Origin: Gammaproteobacteria bacterium
Lineage (GTDB): Bacteria; Pseudomonadota; Gammaproteobacteria; UBA6429; Thiohalophilaceae
Direction of reading: 5' to 3'
DNA length: 64,000 nucleotides
Assembly (NCBI GenBank): GCA_024641475.1
Contig: JAHECZ010000006.1
Coordinates: 29,520-93,519 of the forward strand
Positions within the stretch are counted from its first letter, which is position 1. The number at the start of each line of letters is the position of its first letter. The notes below the pieces were generated by a model. That model was not told the DNA's origin, ran no database searches, and saw only the letters and a list, made by a program, of their open reading frames with translations. The position numbers were made by a program, and so were the translations under genes. Of the stretch, positions 7,405-19,000 are shown in pieces.

Positions 7405-9210
7405 TTAATGATGTAACCAGAGTCGGCGTTTTTCCGCCGCCGCGTCCTGCCACTTAAGAAAACAGGTATCGTTAATCGAAGGTTCCAGGGTGAGATTGAA
7501 TTCCATCAATTCGTCACGGCGAAATGCATGTAACAGGAGTGTGTCGTTGACACGATAGGGAGCGAGCAAGGTTTTAATATTGTCTTTATTGACCTTTAAG
7601 CCATTGATTGCGATTAATACATCACCTGCTGCCAGTCCGGCCCGCTGTAATGCACCGTTATCGTAAGTGGTAATGATACGTGCGCCAGCTGTATCCGCCG
7701 CAAACCGTCCGGCTAGCGTAAACGGCAAGTAATCTTTTTTATCACCTTCCTTGCCGCCCATGTCGTCATCACTGCAGGCGGGGCGTAAAATAAAATCTAC
7801 GCCAACTTCTGCCAATAGAGACCATAATGGCAGATCTGTTGTGCCATAGAGATAAGTTGTAAAAAAATCTGTAGCCACATTACCGATTAAGTTGGCGATG
7901 ATAATTTGTATCGTATCGGCTGTGACGCCATGACCGGATTTGCCATGGTCGCGCCATAACTGTTGCAATACAGTGTCGAGTGAGTGCTGGTGTTGTGATT
8001 CTTTGCGTATCAATAAATCGAGCGATAATGCAAACAATGCTCCCTTGACGTAATAGCTGACTATCGCATTCGGGGAATTTTCATCTTGTTTATAATATTT
8101 TGTCCAGGCATCAAAGCTGGACTCGGGTAGTGTTTGTTTAAACCGGCCTGGTTCGCGAATAACGCGGGTAATACTTTTTGCCAGTAGTTCTAGATATTTA
8201 TCTGGTGAAATGATGCCACTACGTACCAATGCCAGATCATCGTAATACGAGGTAATGCCTTCAAATGCCCAAAGTTGTGGTGTGGGGACTTCCCGTGTCA
8301 AATCATAGGGAATGAACTCGATCGGTTTTATTTGTTTGACATTCCAGGTATGAAAGTATTCATGACTGAATAGTCCAAGCAGGGTGGTGTAATCATCCGT
8401 AGGGGAAGTCATGTTTGCCAGAGGCAGACTTTTGCGGCTGCAGAGCAAGCTGGTGGAGCAACGGTGTTCCAGACCACCGTAACCAGAGTCTGTCACCATC
8501 AACATAAAAAGATACTGCTGCATTGCCGGTAATTCACCGAACAACTGTACATGACAGTCGCAAATCGTTTTAACATCCTGAGTGAGGCGCGTTAAGTCCG
8601 CGTGCTGTCGACCGGTAATGACAATGGCATGTGGTATACCATTAACTGCAAATTCGCTTGAAGCAAAATCACCGATCTCCACCGGGTGGTCGATCAGTTC
8701 ATCGTAATTCGCTGCGGTATATAATCCAAATGCATAAGGTTGAGCACTTTTACGTGACAAGGTTGTTGCCACACGCCATTGTTGATAGCGTTCGCCGGCA
8801 GGGCGACAAATTTCCACATCGACGGGAAGATGCTCCTGGCCACTGACGGCTAAAAACACGCTGGTACCATTGTAATAGGCGTGGGTGGTATCCAGGTGTG
8901 CAGCGCGCACTGATAAATCCCATGCGTAGACTTCATAATCCAGTTGCAATGGCCCAACGCAAGGAACGCACTGCCAGGTCTGTTTATCAATTTTATGGCA
9001 ACTAATTGACTGCCCATTGCAGCTCGCGGTGAGCGTGATGAGGTGACGTGAAAAATCACGAATCATGTAACTGCCGGGAATCCAGGCGGGTAACCAAATA
9101 CGTTGGCCATTCGCATCGGGCGCAGCAATGATGCAACGAATGTTGTACAAGTGGGCTTCAGGTCTGGCCGGCGTAATCCGGTAATGGATCGGAACTTCTG
9201 AGTGCGTCAT
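7405..9210 (-). CDS. M61-family peptidase with C-terminal PDZ domain
   Basis: The 601-residue protein matches the glycyl-aminopeptidase-like M61 family. An N-terminal beta domain (WLPAWIPGSYMIRDFSRH) precedes the catalytic domain, whose zinc motif HEYFH lies at 283-287, followed by WNVKQIKP and WAFEGITSYYDD, where the downstream Glu should be the third ligand. A PDZ domain (about 505-575, GALQRAGLAAGDVLIAINGLKV) closes the protein. No signal peptide is seen, so it is probably cytoplasmic. Its ATG overlaps the stop of the secretin-like gene by four bases (ATGA), indicating translational coupling with that gene. Confidence 0.92.
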   Translation of the reverse strand: MTHSEVPIHYRITPARPEAHLYNIRCIIAAPDANGQRIWLPAWIPGSYMIRDFSRHLITLTASCNGQSISCHKIDKQTWQCVPCVGPLQLDYEVYAWDLSVRAAHLDTTHAYYNGTSVFLAVSGQEHLPVDVEICRPAGERYQQWRVATTLSRKSAQPYAFGLYTAANYDELIDHPVEIGDFASSEFAVNGIPHAIVITGRQHADLTRLTQDVKTICDCHVQLFGELPAMQQYLFMLMVTDSGYGGLEHRCSTSLLCSRKSLPLANMTSPTDDYTTLLGLFSHEYFHTWNVKQIKPIEFIPYDLTREVPTPQLWAFEGITSYYDDLALVRSGIISPDKYLELLAKSITRVIREPGRFKQTLPESSFDAWTKYYKQDENSPNAIVSYYVKGALFALSLDLLIRKESQHQHSLDTVLQQLWRDHGKSGHGVTADTIQIIIANLIGNVATDFFTTYLYGTTDLPLWSLLAEVGVDFILRPACSDDDMGGKEGDKKDYLPFTLAGRFAADTAGARIITTYDNGALQRAGLAAGDVLIAINGLKVNKDNIKTLLAPYRVNDTLLLHAFRRDELMEFNLTLEPSINDTCFLKWQDAAAEKRRLWLHH

Positions 9211-10070
9211 TGTCCGAGTACTTCCACCTTCACCCAGAGTTGATCCTGCTGTGTATTGCGTTGTTGGGTCGAATAACCAATGCCACTGCTATCAGATGCC
9301 GTCGTGCTGGTGCTGCCCCCCAATGAAATCCATTCGCCTATTTTACCGCGAATGGTGGTTTCCATGGATTGCACATCGATAACACCACCACCCTGAGCAC
9401 TGATATTTTCCCGGTTCGGTCGTATTTGCATGGTCACTTGATCCTGATTCACGCGTGGCAATACCTGAAATCCGCTGGTGACGTTACGATAGGTGATAGT
9501 GACGGATACGGTGCCATCCGGATTGCGCTGACGTGATCGTATTGGAATTGCCTGACCCATCTGGATTGATCCCCAGGTGCCTTCGACGACGCGCATTTGC
9601 TGTGTTACCGGTGAATCATGATGTTGCTGTGTATGCAGAATATTCGCATCCAGATTTATTTTATCCGAATCGATGTGAACGTTAGCGCCAGACGATGCAC
9701 CTTGACCTGCCGTGCCAATTGCAGCAGTGCCGTTACCACTTTCTGCAATAACTTCTGCGCGTGCGCTATTGAGCATATTGTCGACTTGCGCTGACGTGGC
9801 TACCGTAATCAGTAACTGTTTCAGTGCTCCATCGAGATCGGCAACCAACTGGCGGAGTTCAGCAATGTTGTCCGGTGTACTTTTAATGATGAGCTTGTAA
9901 CCGGTACCGGTAATCGATCCGCCGGTTTTAACCATGGGTTGTAATACCGGAATGATGTCATCACTGCTGCGATTATGTAACTGGATGACCTCGATGGATT
10001 CTTCGGCCAATGCATCGCCTGCGATCAGGCTGCCAAACAGAAGTAAAGTGATGTAGATAGGGTGCTTCAT
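9207..10070 (-). CDS. Short secretin-domain-like exported protein
   Basis: The open frame extends to 10241, but the start at 10070 (MKHPIYITLLLFGSLIAG...) is chosen because it yields a clean signal peptide ending ALA-EE and avoids overlap with the upstream gene. The mature protein starts with IEVIQLHNRSSDDIIPVLQPMV, the typical N-domain of type II/III secretins, ends in a beta-rich part (FQVLPRVNQDQVTMQIRP), and at 287 residues is much shorter than pore-forming secretins. It may be a periplasmic or outer-membrane accessory protein. It is coupled to the M61 peptidase gene by a four-base overlap. Confidence 0.75.
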   Translation of the reverse strand: MKHPIYITLLLFGSLIAGDALAEESIEVIQLHNRSSDDIIPVLQPMVKTGGSITGTGYKLIIKSTPDNIAELRQLVADLDGALKQLLITVATSAQVDNMLNSARAEVIAESGNGTAAIGTAGQGASSGANVHIDSDKINLDANILHTQQHHDSPVTQQMRVVEGTWGSIQMGQAIPIRSRQRNPDGTVSVTITYRNVTSGFQVLPRVNQDQVTMQIRPNRENISAQGGGVIDVQSMETTIRGKIGEWISLGGSTSTTASDSSGIGYSTQQRNTQQDQLWVKVEVLGQ

Positions 10071-10092
10071 AGTTAGGTTATCATCCTGTGCC

Positions 10093-10605
10093 TTATATAT
10101 AGAGTCGCCGGAATTCAGTATATTGTCGACTTTGGTTCCAGGCTTCATTGAAGAAACGCAGAAGCTCGCCAACCTGACTGGGATTATTAAAATTGGCAAC
10201 ACCTTCATAATGGGTTGCCAAGGTACGGTAAAGCAGACCACGCTGATCGACCAACAGAAATGCCGCCGGGTTCATCGCATAATCTTCGTGGGTTTTGCGA
10301 ATCTCGATATAGCTGGATAAATGCCGTGCCGTATATATCAAGCGATGATCATGCTTGATGGCATAATCAGGTTCGTTTACCAGAATTCGTACGCGAGTAT
10401 GTTGGCTACGTAATACCATTTCCCGCACCGCGCTGGTGAAGTCACTGTTGTCATACAAGCGGGCTTCCAGATCACGGCTGAAAATTTCCAGCGTGCGTTC
10501 AGCTTGTGCGATCAGCGCCTGCCCGGCAACACGGTTATCCTCCATGCTGCTCAGGGTGATATCTTCCGTGGTTGTGCCCAGTTTGAAATTGCTCAAATCC
10601 AACAT
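10093..10605 (-). CDS. DUF7931-like protein
   Basis: The 170-residue soluble protein has a PLD-like half-domain appearance: AQAERTLEIFSRDLEARLYD, then VRILVNEPDYAIKHDHRLI and FLLVDQRGLLYR. I recognise the pattern as the DUF7931 family of gammaproteobacterial proteins. It lies 45 bases downstream of a GNAT gene, the usual neighbour of this family, and upstream of the secretin-like gene. Catalytic HKD residues of phospholipase D are not complete, so enzymatic activity should not be assumed. Start is ATG 10605 with a weak ribosome site. Confidence 0.7.
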   Translation of the reverse strand: MLDLSNFKLGTTTEDITLSSMEDNRVAGQALIAQAERTLEIFSRDLEARLYDNSDFTSAVREMVLRSQHTRVRILVNEPDYAIKHDHRLIYTARHLSSYIEIRKTHEDYAMNPAAFLLVDQRGLLYRTLATHYEGVANFNNPSQVGELLRFFNEAWNQSRQYTEFRRLYI

Positions 10606-10650
10606 CCGTAAGTCCCTTACTGTTTCATTGGGTTCAGTATAGTGAATAAT

Positions 10651-12455
<1,805 letters not shown>

Positions 12456-12564
12456 TTATGAAGGTGGATATCCTACACGATTTAAACGTGCCTTTGGATG
12501 CTGGCGTGGTACGCGATAACTCCGGTGGGCAGGTCGCCCATACGGAGGTTCAGCCGGATTGCGC

Positions 12565-12756
12565 TCAGGCGGCGCGGTATATCAGCCCTGGCTGGAAAAG
12601 GACTTCGTTTTTTTGCAATTGTTGCAGTGGACAGCCGTCGCGATCGCATTCAGCTAGCCGGTCGAAAACGTATTTATGGCCTTCGGCCTCAATTGTGGAA
12701 TAGATAGGTTTGCCCAAATGCGAACCGATTTTTGGACCGTATTGACGTTGAATCAC
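12565..12756 (-). CDS. Small conserved-looking protein with GTG start, 63 aa
   Basis: The frame begins at GTG 12756, with GAGG about eight bases upstream. The product (IQRQYGPKIGSHLGKPIYSTIE...) contains YGPKIGSHLGKPIY and ends FQPGLIYRAA, with a Cys-Asp-Arg-Asp-Gly-Cys pair (ECDRDGCP) in the middle. No membrane segment. It lies upstream of purB on the same strand, 121 bases away. I believe it is real because of the ribosome site and protein-like composition, but no family is assigned. Confidence 0.55.
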   Translation of the reverse strand: MIQRQYGPKIGSHLGKPIYSTIEAEGHKYVFDRLAECDRDGCPLQQLQKNEVLFQPGLIYRAA

Positions 12757-12885
12757 AGTAGTTACCTCGTCGTATTAGTAGAAATATTACAGTGTGGTTT
12801 GACAGGGTATCGGCACAGCGGTTCGCGGCTTTACCATAGAAATGTGATGGGTGTAACAAGAACGCAGATTCGGCGGTGTTCAAGG

Positions 12886-13338
12886 TTAATTATTCCTGCG
12901 AGCCACCTGCAGTGCGGCCAAAACCGCCTCCTTGCTGTGATCATGGCCTTTGATACGCGTGACTTTGTGGATCATGCCTGAAATGTCAAAACCATTGTGT
13001 AATGGGTGTTCGATCTCATCAAGAATGGCCCGGCGAGTGCCACTGGGAATGGTTTCCAGATGTTGCACAAACAGCTTGGGCTTTAGCTGTAGCACACGAA
13101 ATAACAGCTCATTACCCCAATCATGAAAATCGTCATGGTGTGTGCAGTTGCTGTCGAAGGTCATGAACAAGCGTTGGACATCGGCAGCTTTGAGATGCTT
13201 TAGCTGATGTTCGGTTTTAACCAGAACTTTGCGATCACATACGGTTGTTGGGTGCGCCCGTTGCGCTGCAATTGCAGGCGGCAGGGTAATGGCTAAAACA
13301 ATCAGTGGTAAAATGCTCATCCTTGAGATTCGTAACAT
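12886..13338 (-). CDS. Hypothetical exported protein, 150 aa
   Basis: Start ATG 13338 has GAGG eight bases upstream, better than the internal ATG at 13320. The N-terminus (MLRISRMSILPLIVLAITLPPAIA-AQ) is a signal peptide with likely cleavage after AIA, so the protein should be periplasmic. The mature part has two cysteines (VCDRK, SNCTHH) that could form a disulfide, and several histidines (THHDDFHDW, GHDH). No domain is recognised. It lies downstream of acnA on the same strand but is separated by a hairpin. Confidence 0.7.
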   Translation of the reverse strand: MLRISRMSILPLIVLAITLPPAIAAQRAHPTTVCDRKVLVKTEHQLKHLKAADVQRLFMTFDSNCTHHDDFHDWGNELLFRVLQLKPKLFVQHLETIPSGTRRAILDEIEHPLHNGFDISGMIHKVTRIKGHDHSKEAVLAALQVARRNN

Positions 13339-13369
13339 AATCCATCCTCATCCCTGGTGGTTACCCATC

Positions 13370-13404
13370 ATCCCGTGTAGCTGCAACCGGTTGCTACACG
13401 GGAT
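13370..13404 (-). terminator. Strong hairpin after acnA (no U-tract)
   Basis: A 12-bp perfect stem, ATCCCGTGTAGC at 13370-13381 with its inverse at 13393-13404, has an 11-base loop and begins 18 bases after the acnA stop. It has no run of T on the minus strand, so it may act as an mRNA 3' stabiliser or a weak or Rho-assisted terminator. Confidence 0.6.
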
Positions 13405-13421
13405 TTATGGCAGTGTGATAC

Positions 13422-16085
13422 TTATGCTGCCAGCGAACGCAGCACATATTGCAGAATACCACCATGGCGGTAGTATTCGATTTCTTGCGGAGTATCGATG
13501 CGCACGGCGACATCAAACGATTTTTTATTGCCTTTGTCGTCCGTGGCGGTGATGGTGAGATTTTTGGCAGTGCCGTTCTGCAAATCACCAACATCGAATA
13601 TTTCCTTGCCAGTTAATCCAAGCGATTGTGCATTTTCACCGGCTTTGAACTGTAATGGTAATACGCCCATGCAAACCAGATTGGTACGGTGAATGCGCTC
13701 ATAGCTTTCGGCGATCACCGCGCGCACACCCAATAGCCGTGGTCCTTTGGCAGCCCAGTCACGCGACGATCCTGAACCGTACTCTTTGCCGGCGAGAATG
13801 ATTAATGCAACCTGATCTTTTTTATATTGCATCGCCGCATCATAAATCGACATCGGGGTGCCTTGCGGTAAATGCACCGTCACACCACCTTCGGTACCGG
13901 GCGCAAGTAAATTACGCAGGCGAATATTGGCAAACGTGCCACGCATCATGACTTCATGATTGCCGCGACGCGAACCGTACGAATTAAAATCCGTCGGATC
14001 GACACCTTGATTGATCAGATATTTACCGGCAGGGCTGTCTTTTTTAATCGAACCTGCCGGAGAAATATGATCCGTGGTTACCGAGTCACCCAGTACGGCC
14101 AGTACGCGAGCCTGGGTAATTTGTTCGATAGCACTCGGTGTCTTGCTGATCCCGTCAAAGTAGGGCGGGTTCTGTACGTAAGTCGAATCATTTTGCCAAT
14201 GATATTGCTGGCCACTGTCGGATTTGAGTTGTTGCCAGCGCGGCGGTCCAGTAAAAACATCTTTGTAGGTAGCAGTGAACTGTTCACGGATTACATTTTT
14301 GCTCACGACATCCTGCAATTCTTTTTGTGTCGGCCAAATGTCTTTCAGAAAAACTGCCTTGCCATTCTTGTCGGTACCAACAGGTTCGTTGTACAGATCG
14401 ATATCCATGCGCCCGGCAATCGCATACGCAACAACCAAAGGCGGCGAGGCAAGATAATTCATGCGCACTTCAGCATGTACGCGGCCTTCAAAATTGCGAT
14501 TGCCGGATAACACAGAACAAACGGTCAGTTTCCCGTCAGCAATGGCTTTGCTCACTTCAACGGGTAGGGGGCCGGAATTGCCGATACACGTTGTGCAACC
14601 ATAGCCAACGGTGTGAAAACCCAATTGCTCCAACGCTTGGGTTAAGCCGGCGGCATTTAAATATTCAGTGACAACACGCGAACCGGGGCCAAGAGAGGTT
14701 TTGACCCAGGGTTTGACTTTCAAACCACGCTCAGCGGCTTTCTTGGCAACCAACCCGGCGCCAATCATCACGGAAGGATTCGAGGTGTTGGTGCAGGAAG
14801 TAATGGCAGCGATAACAACAGCGCCATCTTTGATCACCACTTGTTCGCCATTTATTGATGTTGTCATACCGGCAGAGGTGGCCAAACCACGTTCTTTTTG
14901 CATCGTCGCTAAAGCAGTGTTGAACATGTCTTTTGATTGACGTAGTGGCACGCGATCCTGTGGGCGTTTGGGGCCAGCCAGACTCGGTTCGATCTTGCTC
15001 AAGTCTAATTCCAATTGGCTGCTGTATTTTGCGATCGGTTGGCCGGGTTCACGGAACATTCCCTGCGCGCGCGCATACGCTTCAACAAGTGCAATCTGTT
15101 CATTGTCACGACCAGAGAGTCGCAGGTAATCCAGCGTTTCATTATCGATGGGGAAGATACCGCAGGTGGCGCCGTATTCAGGCGCCATGTTGGCCAAGGT
15201 CGCACGATCGGCCAGTGGTAAATGATCCAGTCCATCGCCAAAGAATTCAACAAACTTACCAACCACGCCATGTTTGCGGAGCATTTCAACGGCCGTTAAA
15301 ACCAAATCAGTTGCCGTCGCGCCTTCAGGCAGCGTACCGGATAACTTGAATCCCACTACTTGGGGAATCAACATCGAGATGGCTTGGCCGAGCATGGCGG
15401 CTTCAGCTTCGATGCCACCCACGCCCCAACCAAGTACGCCAAGGCCATTGATCATCGTGGTATGTGAATCGGTCCCGACCAGGGTATCGGGATAGGCTAT
15501 CCATTCACCATTCTGTTCTTTTGCAAAAATCGTACGTGCCAGGTACTCAAGGTTCACTTGATGCACGATGCCGGTTTCCGGTGGTACAACTTTAAAATTG
15601 GAAAAGGCATTTTGGCCCCATTTTAAAAAGCTGTAGCGCTCCTGGTTGCGTTGATATTCGAGTTCTTCATTGAGCGTAAACGCATTGGCGCTGCCGAATT
15701 TATCAACCTGTACAGAATGATCGATGACTAATTCTGCCGGTTGCAGTGGATTAATCTTTTGCGGATCGCCGCCCAGTTTGGTCATGGCATCACGCATCGC
15801 GGCCAAATCGACCACGGCAGGAACACCGGTAAAATCCTGCATTAATACGCGTGCCGGTGTGAAAGCGATTTCCTTATCAGGTGTGGCTTTGGGATCCCAA
15901 TTTGCCAAAGCCTGGATGTCCGCTTTGGTCACATTTTTACCGTCTTCATGGCGTAACAGATTTTCCAACAGAATTTTCAACGAGAAGGGGAGTTTGTCGC
16001 TGCCAGGTACTTTGGCTAACTGGAAGTACACATAGTTCTTATTGCCTGCCTTGAGGGTATTACGTGCTTGATAACTATCGGCCAT
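13422..16085 (-). CDS. acnA: Aconitate hydratase A
   Basis: The 887-residue AcnA/IRP-type aconitase interconverts citrate and isocitrate in the TCA cycle. The 4Fe-4S cluster cysteines are visible in [10 protein letters not shown] and in [11 protein letters not shown]; the substrate-binding loop [10 protein letters not shown] is present near the C-terminus, and [21 protein letters not shown] in the first half. Length is normal. Ribosome site GAAGGA precedes ATG 16085. icd, the next TCA enzyme, lies 3 kb away on the other strand, so the two steps are encoded close together but not in one operon. Confidence 0.98.
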   Translation of the reverse strand: MADSYQARNTLKAGNKNYVYFQLAKVPGSDKLPFSLKILLENLLRHEDGKNVTKADIQALANWDPKATPDKEIAFTPARVLMQDFTGVPAVVDLAAMRDAMTKLGGDPQKINPLQPAELVIDHSVQVDKFGSANAFTLNEELEYQRNQERYSFLKWGQNAFSNFKVVPPETGIVHQVNLEYLARTIFAKEQNGEWIAYPDTLVGTDSHTTMINGLGVLGWGVGGIEAEAAMLGQAISMLIPQVVGFKLSGTLPEGATATDLVLTAVEMLRKHGVVGKFVEFFGDGLDHLPLADRATLANMAPEYGATCGIFPIDNETLDYLRLSGRDNEQIALVEAYARAQGMFREPGQPIAKYSSQLELDLSKIEPSLAGPKRPQDRVPLRQSKDMFNTALATMQKERGLATSAGMTTSINGEQVVIKDGAVVIAAITSCTNTSNPSVMIGAGLVAKKAAERGLKVKPWVKTSLGPGSRVVTEYLNAAGLTQALEQLGFHTVGYGCTTCIGNSGPLPVEVSKAIADGKLTVCSVLSGNRNFEGRVHAEVRMNYLASPPLVVAYAIAGRMDIDLYNEPVGTDKNGKAVFLKDIWPTQKELQDVVSKNVIREQFTATYKDVFTGPPRWQQLKSDSGQQYHWQNDSTYVQNPPYFDGISKTPSAIEQITQARVLAVLGDSVTTDHISPAGSIKKDSPAGKYLINQGVDPTDFNSYGSRRGNHEVMMRGTFANIRLRNLLAPGTEGGVTVHLPQGTPMSIYDAAMQYKKDQVALIILAGKEYGSGSSRDWAAKGPRLLGVRAVIAESYERIHRTNLVCMGVLPLQFKAGENAQSLGLTGKEIFDVGDLQNGTAKNLTITATDDKGNKKSFDVAVRIDTPQEIEYYRHGGILQYVLRSLAA

Positions 16086-16151
16086 GAGGATTCCTTCGTT
16101 GTTAATTACTATCCAGAAGACGTTGTTATGGATGATTTATTCTAGACGATT

Positions 16152-16775
16152 CTATGATTCATTATCGAGTAAACGTTGCGCCTCTCCCACAAATACCTTG
16201 CGCTGCCAGAGGATTTGCCAGCGACTGCCACCCACCTGCGTCCATAATACCGCGGCACGAATACCCGCAAGTAAAATTGCGCGAATTCGGGCGGTATGTT
16301 TGGGATTGGTTAAATGCGCTTCATCACCTAACACCATTATCTTGGGATTGAGCAGGCTGATGGTATCCGTATAGATACCGGCCAAATTGGCTAGAACATT
16401 GTCATGTGTATAGCCATAAATATCTGACTGCTGTTTGGCGCGGCCAAGTCGTGCACGTAATTCGTCAAGCATTGCCTTGTCTTTGTTTAATTTTCGTTCC
16501 AGATGCATCAGGCCGATTGCATAACGTGCAATTTGAATTTCACGTTGTGGCGACTGATCACCAAGTTGGTGCACTAACGTCTGCAAGCCTAACTGTAGAT
16601 CAGAAAATGCACCATATACGGCAAGCGTGCTTGGAGGATCCATCTCCAGGGTGCTACGTACACAGGTAAGCAGCTCGGATTCGTTATAACTGCCACGGCT
16701 GGCAATTTGATGCACCAAGGCGGCACTTTGGAAGATGCCTGCCAAAGCAAGGGTTTTGTCGGTCAGTTTTTGCAT
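16152..16775 (-). CDS. hflD: High frequency lysogenization protein HflD homologue
   Basis: The 207-residue helical protein begins LTDKTLALAGIFQSAALVHQIA, matching HflD of E. coli, and keeps QLGDQSP, HLERKL and the C-terminal RAAVLWTQVGGSRWQILW. HflD in E. coli is a peripheral membrane protein that binds phage lambda CII; its general cellular role is unclear. It follows mnmA by 14 bases on the same strand, the conserved mnmA-hflD pair. Confidence 0.93.
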   Translation of the reverse strand: MQKLTDKTLALAGIFQSAALVHQIASRGSYNESELLTCVRSTLEMDPPSTLAVYGAFSDLQLGLQTLVHQLGDQSPQREIQIARYAIGLMHLERKLNKDKAMLDELRARLGRAKQQSDIYGYTHDNVLANLAGIYTDTISLLNPKIMVLGDEAHLTNPKHTARIRAILLAGIRAAVLWTQVGGSRWQILWQRKVFVGEAQRLLDNES

Positions 16776-16789
16776 GCTATCCAGGGCGA

Positions 16790-17905
16790 TCAGGCGTGAA
16801 TGTTTTCAGCGTGACTAATGATACCACCGCCCAGGCAGACATCCTGTTGATAGAACACCACAGATTGTCCAGGAGTTACTGCCCATTGAGGTTCCGCAAA
16901 GGATACCTTAATGTGTGCCGCATCGAGCGCTTCGATGCGGCACACGGCATCGTGCTGTCGATAGCGGGTTTTCGCGGTGCAACGTAATGGCAATGCTGGC
17001 GAACTTCCTGCCACCCATTCCAATTGTTCTGCCTGTAACCACTCGCTATATAACAGTGCATGGTTATGTCCTTGCACGGCTATCAGAGTGTTGTCTTCGA
17101 GCAATTTATCCGCGGCATACCAGGGGGCATCGTTATAGCCTGCCTGACCACCAATACGCAAACCTTGTCGTTGCCCGCGTGTGTAATACATTAACCCATC
17201 ATGTTCGCCGATAATGTTGCCGTCGGTGGTTCGGATATGACCGGGGCGGGCCGGTATATACCGTTGCAAAAATGCCTTGAAATCACGCTCACCGATAAAA
17301 CAGATGCCTGTGCTGTCTTTCTTATTGAAAGTGACCAGTTGGTGTTGCTCGGCGAGAACGCGTACCTGGGATTTGGGTAAATCGCCAATGGGGAAGATCG
17401 TCCTGGCAAGCTGTGCTTGTTTCAAAGTGTATAAAAAATAACTTTGATCTTTGCTGCTATCGGCTCCGCGTACCAGTTGGTATTGTCCATCGCGTTGTTG
17501 CACGCGCGCGTAATGGCCGGTAGCGATATATTCAGCGCCCTGTGCTACGGCATAATCCAGAAAAGCCCGAAATTTAATTTCCTTGTTGCACAGAACATCA
17601 GGATTGGGTGTGCGACCAAGACTGTATTCCGACAAGAAATATTGAAACACGCGATCCCAGTACTGATCGGAAAAATTGACGCCATGCAGATCGATTCCAA
17701 GCGTGTTACACACTGCACGGGCATCTTTTAAATCTGCTTCGGCCGCGCAATGCTCATCGGTATCATCACCTTCCCAGTTTTTCATGAAGATACCGCGCAC
17801 GCGATAACCTTGTTGCTTGAGCAGCAGTGCGCTAACAGATGAATCAACGCCACCGGACATGCCAACGCTGATGTTGGCATCGGCAGGAATATTGGGATAG
17901 TTCAT
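16790..17905 (-). CDS. mnmA: tRNA-specific 2-thiouridylase MnmA
   Basis: The 371-residue enzyme adds sulfur at position 2 of U34 in tRNA-Lys, Glu and Gln. The ATP pyrophosphatase P-loop GMSGGVDSS is near the N-terminus, the first catalytic cysteine lies in [14 protein letters not shown] and the second in [13 protein letters not shown]. Its start codon overlaps the nudJ stop by four bases (ATGA), so nudJ, mnmA and hflD form a coupled operon. Confidence 0.98.
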   Translation of the reverse strand: MNYPNIPADANISVGMSGGVDSSVSALLLKQQGYRVRGIFMKNWEGDDTDEHCAAEADLKDARAVCNTLGIDLHGVNFSDQYWDRVFQYFLSEYSLGRTPNPDVLCNKEIKFRAFLDYAVAQGAEYIATGHYARVQQRDGQYQLVRGADSSKDQSYFLYTLKQAQLARTIFPIGDLPKSQVRVLAEQHQLVTFNKKDSTGICFIGERDFKAFLQRYIPARPGHIRTTDGNIIGEHDGLMYYTRGQRQGLRIGGQAGYNDAPWYAADKLLEDNTLIAVQGHNHALLYSEWLQAEQLEWVAGSSPALPLRCTAKTRYRQHDAVCRIEALDAAHIKVSFAEPQWAVTPGQSVVFYQQDVCLGGGIISHAENIHA

Positions 17906-18348
17906 ATGACTTCAGTGATCATGTTCAAGTCAAAGCGTTGCCCGGCAAGATAATCGTCGATGCAACGCATCACCAACGGACTGCGCAGAGGCAGTAGATT
18001 ATTTTTAACTTGATCAAGGTTGAGCCAATGTGTGGCAATAATGCCTTTATCGAGTGAACGGGTTGCATCATGTTGTAGTAACACGCCGGCAAAACAAAAA
18101 CGTACATAAGTGACTTTGGCCTGTGCATTACTCCACCTGTAAATGCCGGTAAGAAAAGTCGGGCGCATGAGCCAGCCGGTTTCTTCCAGGGTTTCACGCA
18201 CCACCGCATCGACAAGAGTTTCGTTTTGTTCCAGATGTCCGGCTGGTTGATTCAATACATGGCCATGGCCGATGGTTTCTTCCACCAGTAAGAATTTTCC
18301 GTCGCGCTCCAGTACTGATGCGACCGTGACATGCGGTAATGATCTCAT
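17902..18348 (-). CDS. nudJ: Nudix hydrolase, NudJ-type phosphatase
   Basis: The frame is open to 18603, but ATG 18348 ([17 protein letters not shown]...) is chosen: it overlaps the rluE stop by four bases (ATGA), and the upstream extension does not resemble Nudix proteins. The 148-residue protein carries the Nudix box [20 protein letters not shown] and T-G-W after it. E. coli NudJ removes phosphate from thiamin pyrophosphate intermediates and nucleoside tri- and diphosphates. It sits between rluE and mnmA, as in other gammaproteobacteria. Confidence 0.92.
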   Translation of the reverse strand: MRSLPHVTVASVLERDGKFLLVEETIGHGHVLNQPAGHLEQNETLVDAVVRETLEETGWLMRPTFLTGIYRWSNAQAKVTYVRFCFAGVLLQHDATRSLDKGIIATHWLNLDQVKNNLLPLRSPLVMRCIDDYLAGQRFDLNMITEVI

Positions 18349-18935
18349 GAAGGTGATTTTGCCATACCCGTGCGTGCAAGGCGTGAGTTGATATCTGCAG
18401 GAATTGATAATATCTGCCATTGACCCGGACTGAGATCGCCTAAAGCCCATGGACCGATCGCAACCCGGACCAGTCGCAGGGTCGGCAACCCGACGGCAGC
18501 GGTCATACGCCGCACCTGACGATTGCGTCCTTCCTGAATCGTTATCTCTAACCAGGAAGTAGGGATAGTTTGTCGAAAGCGTACCGGGGGATAGCGTTCC
18601 CATAAATCCGGTGGTTGAATCGCCTCGACCTGTGCCGGTCGGGTAAGACCATCTTTGAGCTGCACTCCATCTTGCAATACCCGCAAGGCAGTATCGCTGG
18701 GTTCACCTTCAACTTGAACCCAGTAGGTTTTGGACATTTTCTGCTCCGGTTCGGTGATTGCATGCTGTAGCGCGCCATTATCGGTCAGCAACAGCAGGCC
18801 TTCACTGTCTTTATCCAGGCGGCCAGCTGGATACACTTCTGGCAATGTAATGAAATCCTTGAGTGTGCGATCATCGCCATGCGGCCGGAACTGGCAGACC
18901 ACGCCGAAGGGTTTATTAAAAGCGAGCAGTTGCAT
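18345..18935 (-). CDS. rluE: 23S rRNA pseudouridine synthase RluE
   Basis: The frame extends to 18983, but ATG 18935 (MQLLAFNKPFGVVCQF...) gives the usual N-terminus without an S4 domain, typical of RluE. The catalytic motif GRLDKDSEGLLLLTDNG contains the essential Asp, and EGRNRQVRRM and RLVRVAIGPW are family landmarks. RluE makes pseudouridine 2457 of 23S rRNA in E. coli. The product is 196 residues. It is divergent from icd, with 65 bases between the two start codons. Confidence 0.94.
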   Translation of the reverse strand: MQLLAFNKPFGVVCQFRPHGDDRTLKDFITLPEVYPAGRLDKDSEGLLLLTDNGALQHAITEPEQKMSKTYWVQVEGEPSDTALRVLQDGVQLKDGLTRPAQVEAIQPPDLWERYPPVRFRQTIPTSWLEITIQEGRNRQVRRMTAAVGLPTLRLVRVAIGPWALGDLSPGQWQILSIPADINSRLARTGMAKSPS

Positions 18936-18955
18936 GCCGATATGGTAACGTGTTT

Positions 18956-18964
18956 TGCTACAAT
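18956..18964 (+). promoter_or_regulatory. Extended -10 promoter candidate for icd
   Basis: TGCTACAAT at 18956-18964 fits an extended -10 element (TGn plus TACAAT), 36 bases ahead of the icd start. No good -35 is seen at the right distance, which extended -10 promoters tolerate. Confidence 0.4.
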
Positions 18965-19000
18965 CACGCTTCCCGCTAACCAACGAATCGAACGGAAATT

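Noticed and set aside
10071..10241. N-terminal extension of the secretin-like gene
   Set aside because: It overlaps the upstream DUF7931 gene and would bury a clean signal peptide in mid-protein.
13956..14510. 184-codon plus-strand frame opposite acnA
   Set aside because: Antisense shadow of a well-conserved gene.
18349..18603. N-terminal extension of the Nudix gene
   Set aside because: It overlaps rluE and has no similarity to Nudix proteins; the ATGA overlap marks the real start.
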